Source of the DNA: Paenibacillus sp. OV219
GTDB taxonomy: Bacteria; Bacillota; Bacilli; Paenibacillales; Paenibacillaceae
DNA length: 64,000 nucleotides
Assembly (NCBI RefSeq): GCF_900110075.1
Contig: NZ_FOCJ01000002.1
Coordinates: 124,001 to 188,000 of the forward strand
Reading direction: 5' to 3'
Shown one piece after another: positions 62,560 through 64,000 of this stretch (position 1 is its first letter; each line of letters opens with the position of its first letter). The notes under the pieces are model-generated. The model had not been told where the DNA came from. It searched no databases and was given only the letters and a program-made list of their open reading frames with translations. The translations under genes and the position numbers were made by a program.

Positions 62560-63108
62560 TTAGAGCTTGGGGTGAGAGCCTTTCTGATTCGCCTTATTCG
62601 GCTCCTCCATCTTCATTGGTTGAACATCACGTGGCAGCTGCGGAACGATCCGTCCGATAATGTCGGCCATCTCTTCGGCGATGCCGGCAAACGGCCTGCC
62701 TCGTTTCATATCGGCTTGTACTTCCTTCAGCCGCGTCGATAGATCCATATCGGCAGTAACGACGGCGTCAATGCCATAAGGGTCTTTATGGAACGCTTCC
62801 GCAACGGCATATTTGATCGTACCTACTCGTGAACGATCCAGATTGCCTGCCACGTCGATTCCGACAACCGCCGTATTTTTGAATACGACACAATGAGCGG
62901 CTTTAACGCCGGGAACACCGCGCGCTAATGATTCCAGATGAGCTGCAACCTGCTTCGGACTGCTAATTTGCTTCTTCTGTGGAGCGCTCTGTTGTGCACG
63001 TACGCGATTATCATTCTGTGGAGAGGGTGATGTCTCGTTGCGGGCGACAGTGTTACAGCCTGTTGCCAGCAAACAAAGGATTATAGCGGACACCAGCCAC
63101 TTGCTCAT
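62560..63108 (-). CDS. ylaJ: YhcN/YlaJ family sporulation lipoprotein
   Basis: 182 residues from the ATG at 63108 (AGGTGG upstream). Signal peptide with lipobox LLATGC, a Pro/Gln/Ser linker, then the YhcN/YlaJ domain: VAAHLESLARGVPGVKAAHCVVF, VVGIDVAGNLDRSRVGTIKY, AVAEAFHKDPYG. Family members are found in the spore inner membrane and help germination or outgrowth. In Bacillus subtilis ylaJ is also beside ylaK; here the two are divergent. Confidence 0.9.
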   Translation of the reverse strand: MSKWLVSAIILCLLATGCNTVARNETSPSPQNDNRVRAQQSAPQKKQISSPKQVAAHLESLARGVPGVKAAHCVVFKNTAVVGIDVAGNLDRSRVGTIKYAVAEAFHKDPYGIDAVVTADMDLSTRLKEVQADMKRGRPFAGIAEEMADIIGRIVPQLPRDVQPMKMEEPNKANQKGSHPKL

Positions 63109-63273
63109 ATTCGCCACCTGACCTTTCTGCATTCGCACATTCGTGAAACGTTAGCATTCGCCACTATAGGACGACGCCAGCCGTTTACACGTTCTCCTGC
63201 ATAGTTTGCCTAATTGCCGGTAGCGCTATGTATGCCTTTGAATGATAATTTCCAACGCCAGGAGGGCTCACGA

Positions 63274-64000
63274 TTGAAAAAAATATTCGTGCTCGACACC
63301 AATGTACTTTTACATGATCCGCAAGCGATCTTTGCATTCGATGACAACGAGGTCATTATTCCCGCGGTGGTGTTGGAAGAAATCGACTCAAAGAAAAGGC
63401 TTGCTGACGAGCTCGGCCGCAATGCAAGACATGTGTCGCGGCTGCTTGATCAGATGCGGATGATTGGCCATCTGCACGAAGGGATTGGACTCGATAACGG
63501 GGGCGTTCTGAAAGTTGAATTGAATCATCGCAGTTTTATTCGGGTACAGGAAATGTTCGGCGAGATGTCCAACGACAATCGGATTCTAGCCGTCGCACTC
63601 AATTATCATTTAGAGGAAGTAGATAAGGGAAACTTGCGTCCGGTCATTATCGTCAGTAAAGACGTGCTAGTACGAATCAAGGCGGATGTGCTCGGGCTTG
63701 AAGCGCAGGATTACTTGTCGGATCAGGTCGTAGCGCCATCGGATGTATATACAGGGTATTTAACGTTGAAGGTGCATCCATCGGTCATTGACGAATTCTA
63801 CACGTATCGCTTCCTCACCATCAAAAATTTGCTGCTTGGTACGAGGCTGCATCCGAATGAGTTCGTCATTCTGCGCGATGAGATGGGCACTTCTAAATCA
63901 GCGCTGCTCAAGGTGAGCCAGGACGGTGCAAGGCTCGAGCCACTCTACTTAAGCAATGATCCGGTATGGGGGATAACGGCACGCAACGCTCAGCAGCGAA
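63274..64000 (+). CDS. ylaK: PhoH family protein with N-terminal PIN domain (YlaK), N-terminal part
   Basis: TTG at 63274 with GGAGGG seven bases upstream; 242 codons are open to the window edge. The first ~135 residues are a PIN ribonuclease domain, with acidic residues in FVLDTNVLLHD, PAVVLEEIDSKK and the later MSNDNRILAVAL. The following ~100 residues lead toward the PhoH ATPase domain that lies outside the window. PhoH2-type proteins couple RNA unwinding to RNase activity. Confidence 0.9.
   Translation, partial: MKKIFVLDTNVLLHDPQAIFAFDDNEVIIPAVVLEEIDSKKRLADELGRNARHVSRLLDQMRMIGHLHEGIGLDNGGVLKVELNHRSFIRVQEMFGEMSNDNRILAVALNYHLEEVDKGNLRPVIIVSKDVLVRIKADVLGLEAQDYLSDQVVAPSDVYTGYLTLKVHPSVIDEFYTYRFLTIKNLLLGTRLHPNEFVILRDEMGTSKSALLKVSQDGARLEPLYLSNDPVWGITARNAQQR

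Overview
The window reads as a chromosomal housekeeping segment of an endospore-forming bacillus of the Paenibacillaceae (Paenibacillus-like). Four observations support this. The gene order rpsU-yqeY ... nfeD-floA-yqfC-yqfD-phoH-yqfF-ybeY-dgkA-cdd-era-yqzL-recO-glyQS-yqfL-yqxD-dnaG-sigA-trmK-yqfO is the known Bacillales arrangement. Sporulation genes (yqfC, yqfD, a YhcN/YlaJ lipoprotein) are present. Double-strand-break repair uses AddAB rather than RecBCD. Start sites have strong AGGAGG-type ribosome binding sites and often use TTG or GTG. No phage, insertion sequence, CRISPR array, tRNA or 5S/16S/23S rRNA gene was seen.

Layout. Positions 1-3.2 kb hold a cut-off Na/Pi cotransporter, an RlmI-type rRNA methyltransferase, an NTR/TIMP-like exported protein and a small CD3324-type HTH protein whose long leader looks like an attenuator. 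From 3.6 to 16.4 kb lies one repair operon, addB-addA-sbcD-sbcC. From 16.5 to 23.2 kb are accessory genes: two small exported proteins, an amine-oxidase-like flavoprotein, a HAD hydrolase, a repeat-rich histidine-rich protein and an MHYT-PAS-GGDEF-EAL signalling protein. From 23.3 to 49.3 kb is the conserved core: HIT protein, rpsU-yqeY, a MATE pump, nfeD-floA, yqfC-yqfD, phoH, yqfF, ybeY, dgkA, cdd, era, yqzL, recO, a glycine T-box with glyQS, yqfL, yqxD, dnaG, sigA, a membrane protein, trmK, yqfO and the RNase P RNA. From 49.4 to 57.6 kb are a subtilase, ypuI, two small genes, a lytic transglycosylase, the nifZ-thiI thiouridine pair and two head-to-head TerC paralogues. From 57.7 kb to the end are a LiaI/F-like membrane protein, typA, ylaH, a small hypothetical, an LCP-family protein, a hypothetical, ylaJ and the start of ylaK (PIN-PhoH).

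How the parts work together. AddAB and SbcCD process DNA ends. DnaG and SigA form the macromolecular-synthesis block. Era, YbeY, PhoH, RNase P, TrmK, RlmI, TypA, GlyQS and NifZ-ThiI all act on ribosomes or tRNA. NfeD-FloA, DgkA, the LCP protein and the TerC proteins belong to the envelope, and two of these units carry sequences resembling extracytoplasmic sigma (sigma-W-type) promoters. YqfC-YqfD are preceded by a sigma-E-like promoter.

The most unusual signals are sliding-clamp-like motifs in family-atypical inserts of AddA and SbcC, a pentapeptide minisatellite in SbcC, a possible attenuator before the CD3324-type gene, a type-A-looking RNase P RNA, a palindrome-rich repeat between phoH and yqfF, a duplicated hairpin after glyS, and an 80-nt multi-helix hairpin between typA and ylaH. 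Nothing here clearly amounts to a wholly new multi-gene system. All assignments come from reading motifs, and no database search was run.
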